Shown: positions 17,602 to 27,385, numbered from the stretch's first letter. The stretch is DNA of 64,000 nt from JAJKIV01 sp036741775 (GCA_036741775.1 DAINRQ010000029.1:3042-67041), one strand, 5' to 3'. The notes: a model not told the origin generated them from the letters alone. Numbers and translations are program-made.

Positions 17602-18834
17602 GTGTGGAGCCCCTTTGGCGTGAGCGCGGCGCGGACCCCGGCACTCTCGCTCGCCGAAGCTCGCCGCATCGCGCTCGCGGCGCAGGGCTTCGACCGCCCG
17701 CGGCCGCGAGGAGTCATCACCACCAATCATCTGCGGCGCGTCATCCGCCAGATCGGACTGGTACAGATCGATTCGGTGAGCGTGCTCGTTCCCGCGCACT
17801 ACCAGGTGCCGTTCTCTCGGCTCGGGCCCTACGACCGAGCGCGCCTCGATGAGCTCGTCTACCGAAGGCGCGAATTCACCGAGCAGTGGGCGCATGAGGC
17901 GTCGATTCTTCCCGTGGAGCATTGGCCGCTCATCCGCCATCACCTTGGCCCGCACGAGCGCCGGTGGCGCGCGCTCGCCGAGCTCATGGCAACGAACGCG
18001 GAGTACGCGGCCAGGGTGCTCAAGGAGGTGCGGTCGCGCGGACCGGTGGTCGCGGGCGATATCGCCGAGCCGGACGGCACACGAGGGCGCGGTGGCGGGT
18101 GGTGGGGATGGACGACGGCGAAGGCGACACTCGAAGGGCTCTTCGCTCGTGGGGAGATCGCCATCGCCGAACGACGTGCCGCAGGATTCGCGCGGGCGTA
18201 CGACCTGGCCCACCGCGTCGTCCCCGCCGAGTATTGCGAGCGTGTCCTCTCGCGCGAGGAGGCGCAACGCGAGCTCGTTCGACTTGCTGCGCGCGCGATG
18301 GGCGTCGCAACGGCGGGCGACATCGCCGACTACTATCGCATGGCACCACGTGACGCCCGACAGCGTGTGCTCGAGCTTGCGGCGGCGGGCGAGCTGCGCG
18401 AGGTCCGTGTCGAGGGGTGGCGCGACCCGGCGTATCTGCACCCCGATGCACGCCTGCCGCGTGGGATCGACGCGCACGCGCTGCTTTCGCCGTTCGACCC
18501 GGTGATCTGGTACAGGCCGCGCGCCGAACGACTGTTCGGATTCGACTATCGCATCGAGATGTACGTCCCGAAGGAGAAGCGGAAGTACGGCTACTACGTC
18601 CTGCCGTTCCTGCTGAGCGACCGGCTCGTGGCGCGGGTCGATCTCAAAGCTGATCGTGCGTCGAGTCGACTCCTCGTGCACGGTGCCTACGCTGAGTCGT
18701 ACGTGGAAAGGGATGAGATAGCAGCCCCGCTCGCTGCCGAGTTGCGGACGATGGCCGCGTGGCTGGGGCTGGATGATGTGTCCATTGCCCGTCGCGGAGA
18801 CTGCGCTCGCGTCCTGGCTGCCGCACTGCGCTGA
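17602..18834 (+). CDS. YcaQ-like winged-helix DNA glycosylase family protein
   Basis: The product has about 410 residues with the HTH_42/YcaQ pattern. The N-terminal LSLAEARRIALAAQGFDRP, then LRRVIRQIGLVQIDSVSVL with the characteristic QxD, and the late block LLSPFDPVIWYRPRAERLFG followed by RIEMYVPKEKRKYGYYVLP are all family signatures. E. coli YcaQ unhooks DNA interstrand crosslinks. The starts GTG 17602 and GTG 17620 are both possible, and the second is nearer the family's usual N-terminus. Confidence 0.88.
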   Translation: MWSPFGVSAARTPALSLAEARRIALAAQGFDRPRPRGVITTNHLRRVIRQIGLVQIDSVSVLVPAHYQVPFSRLGPYDRARLDELVYRRREFTEQWAHEASILPVEHWPLIRHHLGPHERRWRALAELMATNAEYAARVLKEVRSRGPVVAGDIAEPDGTRGRGGGWWGWTTAKATLEGLFARGEIAIAERRAAGFARAYDLAHRVVPAEYCERVLSREEAQRELVRLAARAMGVATAGDIADYYRMAPRDARQRVLELAAAGELREVRVEGWRDPAYLHPDARLPRGIDAHALLSPFDPVIWYRPRAERLFGFDYRIEMYVPKEKRKYGYYVLPFLLSDRLVARVDLKADRASSRLLVHGAYAESYVERDEIAAPLAAELRTMAAWLGLDDVSIARRGDCARVLAAALR

Positions 18835-18902
18835 GCTGAGCTCTGCACTGGACGGCACATCACGCCCGGGGTACCGTACGAGGAGAACCCGGGTGGTATC
18901 GC

Positions 18903-19280
18903 ATGGCAGGTGTGCTCGAGAAACATGACGTCGCGGTCGACACTGCGCCCGAGCCGACGCTCGGCGAGCTCGCGACGCGCTTCGTTCGGGCGACGGTTCC
19001 CCGCCGCCTGTACCAGGTGTTGCACCTCGCGCTACCCGTGGCCATCGACGTCGCGCTTCGCGGGTGGTGGCGAACGGCGGGATGGTCGCTCGCGATCGCG
19101 TCGTTCGGCGCGTGGGGGCTCGCCGACCAGTGGCTCGCGCAGTCCGCCGCGGACGATCCGAAACGCGCGCGGTGGGTTCGCGTCGGTCGCGTCGTCGCCG
19201 GCGCGCTCGCGGCGGCTCCACCGATCGTCCTGGTGCTCGAGGCCTTTCTGCGGCTGCTCGGGGACGCGCCCGGTCACTGA
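18903..19280 (+). CDS. Hypothetical small membrane protein
   Basis: The product has 125 residues. A polar N-terminus of about 38 residues is followed by hydrophobic stretches LHLALPVAIDVAL and AGWSLAIASFGAWGLADQW, a basic loop, and GRVVAGALAAAPPIVLVLEAF. I recognise no family. It is co-directional with the DUF4037 gene 12 bases downstream. Confidence 0.6.
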   Translation: MAGVLEKHDVAVDTAPEPTLGELATRFVRATVPRRLYQVLHLALPVAIDVALRGWWRTAGWSLAIASFGAWGLADQWLAQSAADDPKRARWVRVGRVVAGALAAAPPIVLVLEAFLRLLGDAPGH

Positions 19281-19292
19281 ACGCACCTAACG

Positions 19293-20396
19293 ATGGGCGA
19301 CGATGCCCTGCCGCCGTTCGTACCAGGGCTCGACCTCTCGGAGCGCTTTTTTCACGCGGCCGTCGAGCCGCTGCTCGCCACCCACTTTCCGGGGTTGCAT
19401 TACGCCGCCGCGCGCCTCGGACGCGGGTCCGACGTCATGGGCTTCGACACCGCCCAGTCGCGCGATCACCACTGGGGCCCGAAGACCACGATCTTCGTCG
19501 CCGACGACGCGGCACTCGCGCAGTACGGGGACGCGATCGTCGCGACGCTCGCGAACGAGCTTCCCTTCACCGTGGACGGCTATCCGACGCACTTCGACCA
19601 GCCGTCCGTGGACGGCGGCTTCCTCGCGTACACCGAGCGCCGGCCGATCACGCACGGCGTCGACGTCACGACCCCCGCGCGGTTCACCCTCGAATACCTC
19701 GGCGTCGACGCCACGCGCGACATCGACGAGCGCGCGTGGCTGGCGATCCCTTCGCAGCGTCTCCGGACCGTGCGTGCGGGTCGCGTTTTTCGCGATGACG
19801 TGGGTCTCCGAGCGGTGCGCGAGCGCCTTCGCTGGTACCCGCGCGACGTCTGGCTCTATCGTCTGGCGAATCAGTGGCGGCGCATCGACCAGGAGGAGCC
19901 ATGGGTCGGCCGATGCGGCGACGTGGGTGACGAGCTCGGATCCCGCGTTGTCGCGACGCGGCTCGTCGTCGAGCTCATGCGCGTCTGTTTCCTGATGGAG
20001 GGCGAGTACTGGCCGTACTTCAAGTGGTTCGGCACGGCGTTCTCCAGGCTGCCCTGCGGCCCGAGCTTGTCGCCGATCCTGCAGGTGGTGTTGGACGCAC
20101 CCGAGTGGAGGTCGCGCGAGCTCGCGCTTGGCCGCGCGTACGTGTCCGTGGGCGAGTTGCATAACGCGCTCGGGGTCACGGCGCACATCGAGCCGCGGCT
20201 CGCGCCGTTCTTCGAGCGACCATATCAGGTCCCGCACGCCATGCGGTTCGCGGAGGCGATCTACGCCGCGATCGACTCGCCCACGGTGCGCGCGCTTCCG
20301 CCCTACGTCGGTGGGGTCGATCAGTTCGCCGATTCCACCGACGTCCTCGATGACCTGCCGAAGGCGAACGCTCTGACCAGGATCTTCGACAGCTGA
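19293..20396 (+). CDS. DUF4037 protein with nucleotidyltransferase-like N-terminus
   Basis: The 367-residue product begins with a nucleotidyltransferase-like region: RLGRGSDVMGFDTAQSRDHH, followed by WGPKTTIFV. That GSDVxGFDT...SRDHxWGP block is diagnostic of the DUF4037 group as I know it. The middle and C-terminal parts are helical (DVWLYRLANQWRRIDQEEPW, YWPYFKWFGTAF). Substrate transfer to a nucleotide or small molecule is likely but not shown. The CCTAACG motif sits immediately before the start. Confidence 0.8.
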   Translation: MGDDALPPFVPGLDLSERFFHAAVEPLLATHFPGLHYAAARLGRGSDVMGFDTAQSRDHHWGPKTTIFVADDAALAQYGDAIVATLANELPFTVDGYPTHFDQPSVDGGFLAYTERRPITHGVDVTTPARFTLEYLGVDATRDIDERAWLAIPSQRLRTVRAGRVFRDDVGLRAVRERLRWYPRDVWLYRLANQWRRIDQEEPWVGRCGDVGDELGSRVVATRLVVELMRVCFLMEGEYWPYFKWFGTAFSRLPCGPSLSPILQVVLDAPEWRSRELALGRAYVSVGELHNALGVTAHIEPRLAPFFERPYQVPHAMRFAEAIYAAIDSPTVRALPPYVGGVDQFADSTDVLDDLPKANALTRIFDS

Positions 20397-20399
20397 TCG

Positions 20400-20501
20400 T
20401 CGTTCCGAGCGCTCCTTTGTCATTCCGAGCGAAGGGCCGACGGCCCGAAGTCGAGGAATCGCAGGCATCCCGGTAGAGGGCTGGCCACTCTACCGGGATG
20501 C
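20400..20501. repeat. GTCATTCCGAGCG palindromic intergenic repeat, copy 2
   Basis: This stretch contains GTCATTCCGAGCG, the inner palindrome GGGCCGACGGCCC and GTCGAGGAATCGC. It then has a perfect 14-base hairpin: GCATCCCGGTAGAG (20465-20478) and CTCTACCGGGATGC (20488-20501) with a nine-base loop. It lies just after the stop of the plus-strand gene, with a minus-strand gene converging from the other side, and could end transcription both ways. Confidence 0.8.
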
Positions 20502-20975
20502 TCGAGAAGACCTGACGCGGATTGCGCTGATTCCGTCGATTGCGCAGAAGCGCTCGACCGGGACGCCTACTCTCGCCAGCGGCCAAGAACGGATGAGGGG
20601 ATTGAGGGGATGAGCGGCATCATCCCCCGGTGGGAATGGGTTGGCGGCGCCCGGTCGGGCCGGTCGGCTTCATCGGTCGACCGGGCCGGTCCTCAGGCTT
20701 GGAGTCGGGAGTAGCAGTGCTCAGGCATCAGTCGACTGCTGCGTGCGCTACTGATGCCCGACGACTCGGACTGCCGACTCCACGCCTTGAGCACCGGCCC
20801 GACGTCTGGGGAGCCGACCTAACGGAGCGTGACCCGGACGGAGCGTTACCTCGGGCTCCCCCCAACCCTCCTGACAGAGGGCTTCTGCGACATCGGCGAA
20901 ATCGGCTCGATCGGCGTCAGGTCTTTTCACAGCTTCCCGGCAGAGGGGCCAGAGCCCGTCGGACCACAGTCGGCG
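20502..20975. other. Intergenic stretch without a supported gene
   Basis: About 470 bases separate two convergent genes. I see GC-rich low-complexity segments (CGGTCGGGCCGGTCGGC near 20650), the loosely self-complementary words TCAGGCATCAGTCGACT and CAGTAGCGCACGCAGCAGT-like remnants around 20720-20760, and one CCTAACG motif at about 20818. Open frames here have no recognisable protein pattern. The region looks like decayed repeat material. Confidence 0.5.
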
Positions 20976-22400
20976 CTAGTCCTCGTCGCCGACTCCGTGG
21001 GCCAACTTCTCGATCGCCTCCGGCCCCGTCGCCCACCGCGTTAGGCTCGGCAGCGCCCGAAGCAAGGCCGCGCCCGAGAAGAACCGGCACCGCCGGTCGA
21101 GCCCCAGCGCGCGGAACGTGGGTCGCGCGAGCTCGCGCCGGACCTTCGCGAGCCGCGAGTCGGGCGCGACCACGTAGAGTGGGAAGCTCAGGTTCGGCGA
21201 GAGCGCGGCCAGGTCGGCCATCCGCAACAGCCCCGAGTACACCGACGTCGTATGCTCCACCTCGAACGCGGCCGCCACCTGATTCACCCCGGTCAGCCAG
21301 ACGACGTCGATGAGCGCCACGACGCGCTGTGAGTCCGGCGACATTCCGAGCGGGGGGAGGCTCGGTACGCTCAACGCGCCGAGTGGCTCGTCACCCCACG
21401 TGCGGCGCCAGTCGTTCTTCGCGATCCACACCTTGCAGCCCAGCTGATGACCGACCTTCGCGAGCAACCACTGGACGTGCGTGTGGTCGAGAGCAGGCGG
21501 ATCGGTGAACGGCACGTAGGGCGGCGGCGTCTCGCGGACGAGCGAGCGGACCGGCCGTGCCGACGACGTTAGGCTCGGGCGTAGCGTACGTGGGACACTT
21601 GCGCGGTCGCGTCGAGGTGGCAATCGGCGCGGCACGCTCTCGTCGGAGAGCAGCAGATCGGTCGCTCGCTCAGGGGTCCGGCCGGCGTGCCACCAGCAGA
21701 GATGCTCGAGCTGCCAGGCCGTGAGCGAGAGCGTCGCGGCGAGTGACAGGAACGCCTCGCGGAAGCGCAGGTAGTCGCGGACGGGCTCGCCCGTTGGCGT
21801 GAACAACCCCTCTTCTTCGTGGAGCACTCGCCGGGCCGAGGGCTGGAACGCGGGCCAGCGATCCGGGGCCTGCAAGTGCCAGCACATCGTTGCGAAGAAC
21901 GCCGCGTGGAGTGGCTGAGCCACGCTCGACACCGTGTTCACGACCCGGTCATCGGCTAGCGGGAGGGCAGGCGGCGCGGCTGTGGCAACGAACTCCGCGA
22001 GCCGCTCCGTGGCAACGTCGACTGCATCGGGAACGCGCAGCGCGACGCGCAGTCGGCGCGCGAGTGTCACGGGGCGCTCGGCGCGTTTGACGAGCGCGTT
22101 GAGGAACATGGCACCTGACGCACCCTTGAGCGCGAAGGCATCCCAGTCCGTTCGGGTCCGCCGATCGAACGTCGCGCGGAACTGCTCGAGACCGACGCTG
22201 CCGCCGAGGAAGCGCTCGAGCCAGCTCAGCATCTGCGGTCGGACCTGCGCGCGGCGCCGCTCCCACCCCTCGTACTCGCTCTGCGCCGCTCCGCTCGCGA
22301 CCCACTCCTCGCGCAGAAGGCGCCACGACTCGGTCTGCAGGTCGGTGCGCTCGAGCGCGTCCGCGAGATAAGTCCCGTTCCCTGAATGTCCTACCACCAC
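20976..22400 (-). CDS. Putative PD-(D/E)XK-like nuclease, possible defence protein
   Basis: The 474-residue product has two parts. The N-terminal half includes FDRRTRTDWDAFALKGASGA followed by MFLNALVKRAERP. The C-terminal third (from about residue 320) reads HTHVQWLLAKVGHQLGCKVW, then VALIDVVWLTG and AAFEVEHTTSVYSG (about residue 380). The D...ExE arrangement followed by a conserved Thr/Ser and a SGLLRMADL helix resembles restriction-endonuclease-like folds found with restriction systems, though the classical lysine is replaced. No methylase or helicase partner is adjacent. The GTG start at 22400 is supported by GAGGGG about 9 bases upstream. Confidence 0.6.
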   Translation of the reverse strand: MVVGHSGNGTYLADALERTDLQTESWRLLREEWVASGAAQSEYEGWERRRAQVRPQMLSWLERFLGGSVGLEQFRATFDRRTRTDWDAFALKGASGAMFLNALVKRAERPVTLARRLRVALRVPDAVDVATERLAEFVATAAPPALPLADDRVVNTVSSVAQPLHAAFFATMCWHLQAPDRWPAFQPSARRVLHEEEGLFTPTGEPVRDYLRFREAFLSLAATLSLTAWQLEHLCWWHAGRTPERATDLLLSDESVPRRLPPRRDRASVPRTLRPSLTSSARPVRSLVRETPPPYVPFTDPPALDHTHVQWLLAKVGHQLGCKVWIAKNDWRRTWGDEPLGALSVPSLPPLGMSPDSQRVVALIDVVWLTGVNQVAAAFEVEHTTSVYSGLLRMADLAALSPNLSFPLYVVAPDSRLAKVRRELARPTFRALGLDRRCRFFSGAALLRALPSLTRWATGPEAIEKLAHGVGDED

Positions 22401-22617
22401 AACAACTGCCCCTCTGGAGACTGCGAGTGTCCAAGTCTATCAGCCGGAATGGGCGAGTGCGAGAGACATAGACGCATCTTTACGGCCGGCTGCCGAGCCT
22501 CGAGGCGAACTGGGCATCGCACCGACGCCGATCCATCTGGCAGTCCGCTTGTCGGCGCACAATGCTTAATGCCTGCTTCCGGGCACCATCCCGCGCACCC
22601 TTAAATCGCGCCGCCCT

Positions 22618-25600
22618 ATGCCTCGCCTGCACCACGTCGCTCGTCAGGTCGCGATCGCAGTCCTCGCGACCGCCACGCCCCTCCTCGCGCAGACGCGCAT
22701 GCTCCGCAGCCCGTCCGTCAGCGAGCGGCACGTCGCGTTCGCGTACGCCAACAACATCTGGGTCGTCGAGCGCGCCGGCGGCGCCGCCCGCCGCCTGACG
22801 AGTTTCCAGGGCCAGACCCAGAACCCCAAGCTCTCGCCCGACGGGAAGTGGGTGGCCTTCAGCGCCGAGTACGGGGGCAACACGGACGTGTACGTCGCGC
22901 CCGTAGACCCGGCCGCCGCGGCCGAGTCGGGCGGGCAACCCAAGCGGCTGACGTGGCACCCGGGCGCGGACATGGTCCAGGGTTGGACCCCGGACGGCAA
23001 ACGCATCCTGTTCGCCTCCGGCCGCGCGACGCATGCGCCGAACGCGGCGCCGAGGTTCTACACGATAGCGATGGAAGGCGGTGTCGAGGAGCCCATGGCC
23101 CTGCCACGCGCCTACCAGGGCAAGATCTCGCCGGACGGCAAGCGCATCGCGTACCGCATGAACAACTCGTGGGATGAGGAGCGCCGGAATTACCGCGGCG
23201 GCCAGAACCGCCCCATCTGGATCGTGGACCTCACGACCTACGAGCTCGAGTCGCCGCCGTGGACGGACTCGAACGACAAGGACCCGGTCTGGTTAGGCAG
23301 CGTCGTCTACTTCCTCTCCGACCGGGACGGCGTCTCGAACATCTGGGGCTACGACACGCGCACGAAGCAGCTCGGCCAGGTCACGAACTACACCGACTTC
23401 GACGTGAAGACGCTCGACGCCGGCGCCGGGGTGCTCGTCTTCGAGCAGGGCGGGAACATCCACGAGATCGACCCCGGCTCGGAGCGCGACCGCGTGCTCG
23501 CCATCACGGCCGTTGGCGATTTCCCGTGGATGATGCCGCAGTGGAAGGACGTCTCGAACCGCATGACGAACCTCGCGCTGTCGGCCACCGGCCGGCGCGC
23601 GGCCGTCGAGGCGCGCGGCGAAATCTTTACCATCCCGGCCGAGAAGGGCGACGTCCGCAACCTCACGAATTCGAGCGGGTCGGCGGAGATCGCGCCAGCG
23701 TGGTCTCCGGACGGGCGGTTCGTCTCGTACTTCAGCGACAGGTCGGGAGAGTACAAGCTCTACATCGCCCCGCAGGACGGCCTGACGCCGCCGCGCGAGA
23801 TCACGATCCCCGAGCCGGCTCGCTACTTCGCGCCGGCGTGGTCGCCTAACGGGCGCCGGATCGCGTTCCAGGACACGCACTACCGATTGTGGATCGTCGA
23901 TGTCGCGTCGGGAAAAGCGACGGTGGCCGACACCGACCCGTTCTACAACGCCGACCGCTCGATCGTCCCGGTGTGGAGCCCGGACTCGCGGTGGATTGCG
24001 TACCCAAAGCACCTCCCGTCGCTCTTCCGAGCGATCTTCCTCTACGACACCGAGACGGGCGAGAAGAAGCAGATCACCGACGGCCTCGCCGACGCCACCT
24101 CGCCGGCGTGGGACGCGGGCGGGAAGTACCTCTGGTTCTTCGCCTCGACGAACTACGGGCTCAACTCGTCGGTGCTCGACATGTCCGCGTACGAGCGCTC
24201 GACGACGCGCGGGCTGTACCTCATGGTGCTGTCGAAGGCGGATTCGTCGCCGCTGCTCCCCGAGAGCGACGAGGAGGCGGCGCGTGCGGGGCGGCCGCCG
24301 CGTGAGCCTGGCCGTGAGGTCCCGAACCGTCCGGACAGCGCCGGGCCTGCCCGCGCGGCGGGAACAGGCGCCGGCCGCGGCGGCCAGGGTGCCGAGGCAC
24401 CGGACTCGATGCCTAACGCGCAACGGGCAGCCGCTGGCCGTCCGATTCGCATCGACTTCGACGGGATCCAGCAGCGCATCATCGCGGTCCCCGATCTCGC
24501 ACTCCGCGATTACTCGCAGCTCCGCGCCGGACCACCGGGCACGGCCTTCTTCCTCGAGCCGATCCCACAGACCGGCACCGGCGGAACGCCCGGCGGCGGG
24601 GGCGGGTTCGGCGGCGGCCGCAACACGCTGCATCGATACCAGCTCAGCACACGCCGCGCGACGCCGTTCGCGCAGGGCGTGGCGCAGTTCGTCGTCAGCA
24701 CCGACGGCCGAAAGCTCCTCTACCGTACGCCCGGTGGCGGCGGTGGTCAGGGCGGTGGCGGCGGACAGGGCGGCGGCGGGGGCGGTCAGCTCTTCCTCGT
24801 GGACGCCGACCGGCCACAGCCTCCACAGCCCGGCCAGGGCCGCCTCAACGCGCAGCTGCGCGCGCACATCGACCCCAGGGCCGAGTTCCAGCAGATCTTC
24901 AACGAGGGATGGCGCAACCAGCGCAACAATCTCTACGTGCGGAACCTGCACGGCGTCGACTGGCCGAAGATGAAGCAGATGTATGGCCAGCTCCTCCCGC
25001 ACGTGAACCACCGCGCCGACCTCAACTACCTGCTCGACAACATGGGTGCCGAGATCGCCGTGGGGCACTCGTACGTGCGCGGCGGCGAGATGCCCGACGT
25101 GCCCGACGCGAATGGCGGCCTGTTAGGCGCCGATTTCGCGATCGAGAACGGCCGCTACCGCATCGCGCGCATTTACGAGACGGAGGCGTGGAACCCCGAG
25201 CTCCGCGCACCGCTCGCCATGCCAGGCGTGAACGTGAGCCGCGGCGACTACATCGTCGCCATCAACGGCGTCGAGCTCAGAGCACCCGACAACATCTACC
25301 GCCTGCTCGACGGCACGGCGAACCGCCAGACGGTCATCGCCGTAAACTCGCGCCCGACGCTCGACGGCGCTCGACAGGTGACGGTCATTCCCGTCGCGAA
25401 CGAGCAGGGGCTGCGCACCCGCGCGTGGGTCGAACGAAACCGCCGCATCGTGGACTCGCTCTCGAACGGTCAGCTCGCGTATGTCTACATACCGAACACG
25501 GGCCAGCCGGGTTACACGAGCTTCAACCGCTACTACTTCGCGCAGCAGCACAAGAAAGGCGCCGTCATCGACGAGCGCTTCAATGGCGGCGGCTCCGCGG

Positions 25601-26097
25601 CCGACTATATCGTGGACATCCTCGGCCGCGACTTCGATGGCTACTTCAACAACCCCGCCGGCGACCGCGTGCCGTTCACGAGCCCCGCGTCGGGGATCTG
25701 GGGGCCGAAGGTGATGATCATCAACGAGATGGCCGGCTCGGGCGGCGACCTCATGCCGTACATGTTCAAGCGCCGCAACATCGGCCCCCTCGTCGGCAAG
25801 CGCACGTGGGGCGGCCTCGTCGCCACGAGCGACACGCCGCCGTTCGTCGACGGCGGCTCGATGATCGCGCCACGGTTCGGCTTCTTCGCGCGCGACAACA
25901 AATGGGCGGTCGAGAACGAGGGTGTCGCGCCCGACATCGACGTCGAGAACTGGCCGAAGGACGTCATCGCGGGCCGCGACCCGCAACTCGAGCGCGCGGT
26001 CCAGGAGGCGTTACGCCTGCTCGCCGCGAATCCGAGCGACCGTCTCATGCGGGAGCCGCCGCCGCCAACGTGGGGCAAGCGGACCAAGCCGTTCTGA
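22618..26097 (+). CDS. Tricorn-like S41 protease, exported
   Basis: The 1159-residue product has a signal peptide (AIAVLATATPLLAQ). Beta-propeller repeats with PD40/WD40-like motifs (PKLSPDGKWVAFSAEYGG, APAWSPDGRFVSYFSDRSG, WSPDSRWIAYPKH) fill residues about 25-560. A glycine-rich linker follows (near residues 655-725), then the tricorn core with a PDZ-like region and the S41 active site NEMAGSGGDLMPY, Ser about residue 1040. It should degrade peptides in the periplasm. A CCTAACG octamer lies inside a propeller repeat (WSPNG) at about 23846. Full-length and intact. Confidence 0.93.
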   Translation: MPRLHHVARQVAIAVLATATPLLAQTRMLRSPSVSERHVAFAYANNIWVVERAGGAARRLTSFQGQTQNPKLSPDGKWVAFSAEYGGNTDVYVAPVDPAAAAESGGQPKRLTWHPGADMVQGWTPDGKRILFASGRATHAPNAAPRFYTIAMEGGVEEPMALPRAYQGKISPDGKRIAYRMNNSWDEERRNYRGGQNRPIWIVDLTTYELESPPWTDSNDKDPVWLGSVVYFLSDRDGVSNIWGYDTRTKQLGQVTNYTDFDVKTLDAGAGVLVFEQGGNIHEIDPGSERDRVLAITAVGDFPWMMPQWKDVSNRMTNLALSATGRRAAVEARGEIFTIPAEKGDVRNLTNSSGSAEIAPAWSPDGRFVSYFSDRSGEYKLYIAPQDGLTPPREITIPEPARYFAPAWSPNGRRIAFQDTHYRLWIVDVASGKATVADTDPFYNADRSIVPVWSPDSRWIAYPKHLPSLFRAIFLYDTETGEKKQITDGLADATSPAWDAGGKYLWFFASTNYGLNSSVLDMSAYERSTTRGLYLMVLSKADSSPLLPESDEEAARAGRPPREPGREVPNRPDSAGPARAAGTGAGRGGQGAEAPDSMPNAQRAAAGRPIRIDFDGIQQRIIAVPDLALRDYSQLRAGPPGTAFFLEPIPQTGTGGTPGGGGGFGGGRNTLHRYQLSTRRATPFAQGVAQFVVSTDGRKLLYRTPGGGGGQGGGGGQGGGGGGQLFLVDADRPQPPQPGQGRLNAQLRAHIDPRAEFQQIFNEGWRNQRNNLYVRNLHGVDWPKMKQMYGQLLPHVNHRADLNYLLDNMGAEIAVGHSYVRGGEMPDVPDANGGLLGADFAIENGRYRIARIYETEAWNPELRAPLAMPGVNVSRGDYIVAINGVELRAPDNIYRLLDGTANRQTVIAVNSRPTLDGARQVTVIPVANEQGLRTRAWVERNRRIVDSLSNGQLAYVYIPNTGQPGYTSFNRYYFAQQHKKGAVIDERFNGGGSAADYIVDILGRDFDGYFNNPAGDRVPFTSPASGIWGPKVMIINEMAGSGGDLMPYMFKRRNIGPLVGKRTWGGLVATSDTPPFVDGGSMIAPRFGFFARDNKWAVENEGVAPDIDVENWPKDVIAGRDPQLERAVQEALRLLAANPSDRLMREPPPPTWGKRTKPF

Positions 26098-26189
26098 TCG
26101 TTAGGCGACCTCGGCCCAATGGGCTGGCCGGCTGCGCGCGTCTCGTGTGGCGCGCAGCCGGTGCGGTCCACAGACTGTAGCGTTCGGCG

Positions 26190-26852
26190 ATGCGCGCTGA
26201 GACCCCGTCTCCCATCGTCCTGCTCCACGGGCTCGGTCGAACCCGGTTGTCGCTCTGGCCCGTCGCTCGCGCGGCAATGCGACGCGGTTACCAGGTGCAC
26301 AACCTCGGCTACCCGTCGCGGCGTGCGCCCATTGAGCGCCTCGCCGAAGACGTCGGGCACCGCATCCTCTCGGTCGCTGCCCAAACGCCCGTCGATGTCG
26401 TGACGCATTCCATGGGCGGCATCGTCCTTCGTGCCGCCGTGGCGCGCGGCGTCATTTCCTCCGAGGCCCTGCGCCGCGTGGTCATGCTCGCGCCGCCTAA
26501 CCAGGGCAGCGAGGTCGCGGACCGCTTGCGTGACTTTCGCTTCTATCGGTTCGCGTTAGGGCCTGCCGGGCAGCAGATCGGCACGGGCGAGGAGAGTGTG
26601 CCCCGCCGCCTGCCACCGCCGCCGTTCGAGCTCGGCGTGATCGCGGGGAGGCGAAGTAACAACCCGTTGTTCGCACGCATCCTCGGCGACGAGAGCGACG
26701 GCAAGGTGAGGGTGGCGAGCGCGCGCGTCGACGGCATGCGGGAGCTCGTGGTCGTGGACCGCGCGCACACGTTCATCATGTGGGGGCCGGACGTGCTCGC
26801 TCATATCTTCACGTTCCTCGAGCACGGACGGTTCAACAGCGCCGCCGGCTGA
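26190..26852 (+). CDS. Lipase-like alpha/beta hydrolase
   Basis: The 220-residue product is a compact serine hydrolase of the lipase/PGAP1-like type. The oxyanion region is IVLLHGLGRT, the nucleophile elbow is VVTHSMGGIVLR (Ser about residue 74), and the C-terminal His is in VDRAHTFIMWGP. No signal peptide is visible, so it is probably cytoplasmic. The substrate is unknown, with lipid or ester hydrolysis the family's usual role. Confidence 0.88.
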   Translation: MRAETPSPIVLLHGLGRTRLSLWPVARAAMRRGYQVHNLGYPSRRAPIERLAEDVGHRILSVAAQTPVDVVTHSMGGIVLRAAVARGVISSEALRRVVMLAPPNQGSEVADRLRDFRFYRFALGPAGQQIGTGEESVPRRLPPPPFELGVIAGRRSNNPLFARILGDESDGKVRVASARVDGMRELVVVDRAHTFIMWGPDVLAHIFTFLEHGRFNSAAG

Positions 26853-27029
26853 GCGTCAGCACGAGTTCGCGGCGCCAATCCGGCAGGCTCGCGCGTCACG
26901 CTCGCGTCGCCGAACCAGCGTCGCACGTCGATCCGTCGCTGCGGTGGTCTGGCTCCCGCCGCGAAACTCCCTCTTGCGCACTCGCCGCTCGCGTTCTAGC
27001 CTGTCCCATAGTCTTGCCAAGGGACGCGC

Positions 27030-27374
27030 ATGCGTAACGAAACCGGCGACCTGCTTCAGGGCACGCTCGCCATCCTCATCCTGAAGGCGCTCCTCGGCGG
27101 CTCGGCCCACGGCTACGCCATCGCCCGCTGGGTCGAGACCACCACCGACGACGTGCTCCGCATCGAGGAAGGCTCGCTGTACCCCGCACTCAGGCGGCTC
27201 GAGGACAACGGGTGGGTCACCTCGGAGTGGGGACTGTCCGAGAACAACCGGCGTGCGCGCTTCTACACGATCACTCGCGCGGGCCGCGCGCACCTGCGCG
27301 CTGAAGCGAGCGTGTGGTTCCGCTACGCGGGCGCCGTCACTCAGGTCCTCCGCTCGGCGCCGAGCGTCGCGTAA
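27030..27374 (+). CDS. PadR-family transcriptional regulator
   Basis: The 114-residue winged-helix protein shows the PadR signature LLQGTLAILILKALLGGSAH, HGYAIARWVE, IEEGSLYPALRRLEDNGWV and ARFYTITRAGRAHL. PadR proteins of this short subgroup repress adjacent permease or transporter genes. The orphan permease starts 12 bases downstream, so the pair is one operon. Confidence 0.93.
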   Translation: MRNETGDLLQGTLAILILKALLGGSAHGYAIARWVETTTDDVLRIEEGSLYPALRRLEDNGWVTSEWGLSENNRRARFYTITRAGRAHLRAEASVWFRYAGAVTQVLRSAPSVA

Positions 27375-27385
27375 GGCGCGTTGGC

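Noticed and set aside
16975..19221. Open frame of 748 codons on the minus strand
   Set aside because: It lies opposite three well-supported plus-strand genes, is Arg/Ala/Pro-rich without domains, and reflects the high GC content.
20630..21313. Open frame of 227 codons on the plus strand
   Set aside because: Half overlaps the supported minus-strand gene, and the rest has no protein pattern.
23293..25068. Open frame of 591 codons opposite the tricorn-like gene
   Set aside because: The plus-strand protein has complete tricorn domains; the opposite frame is low-complexity and has no recognised motif.
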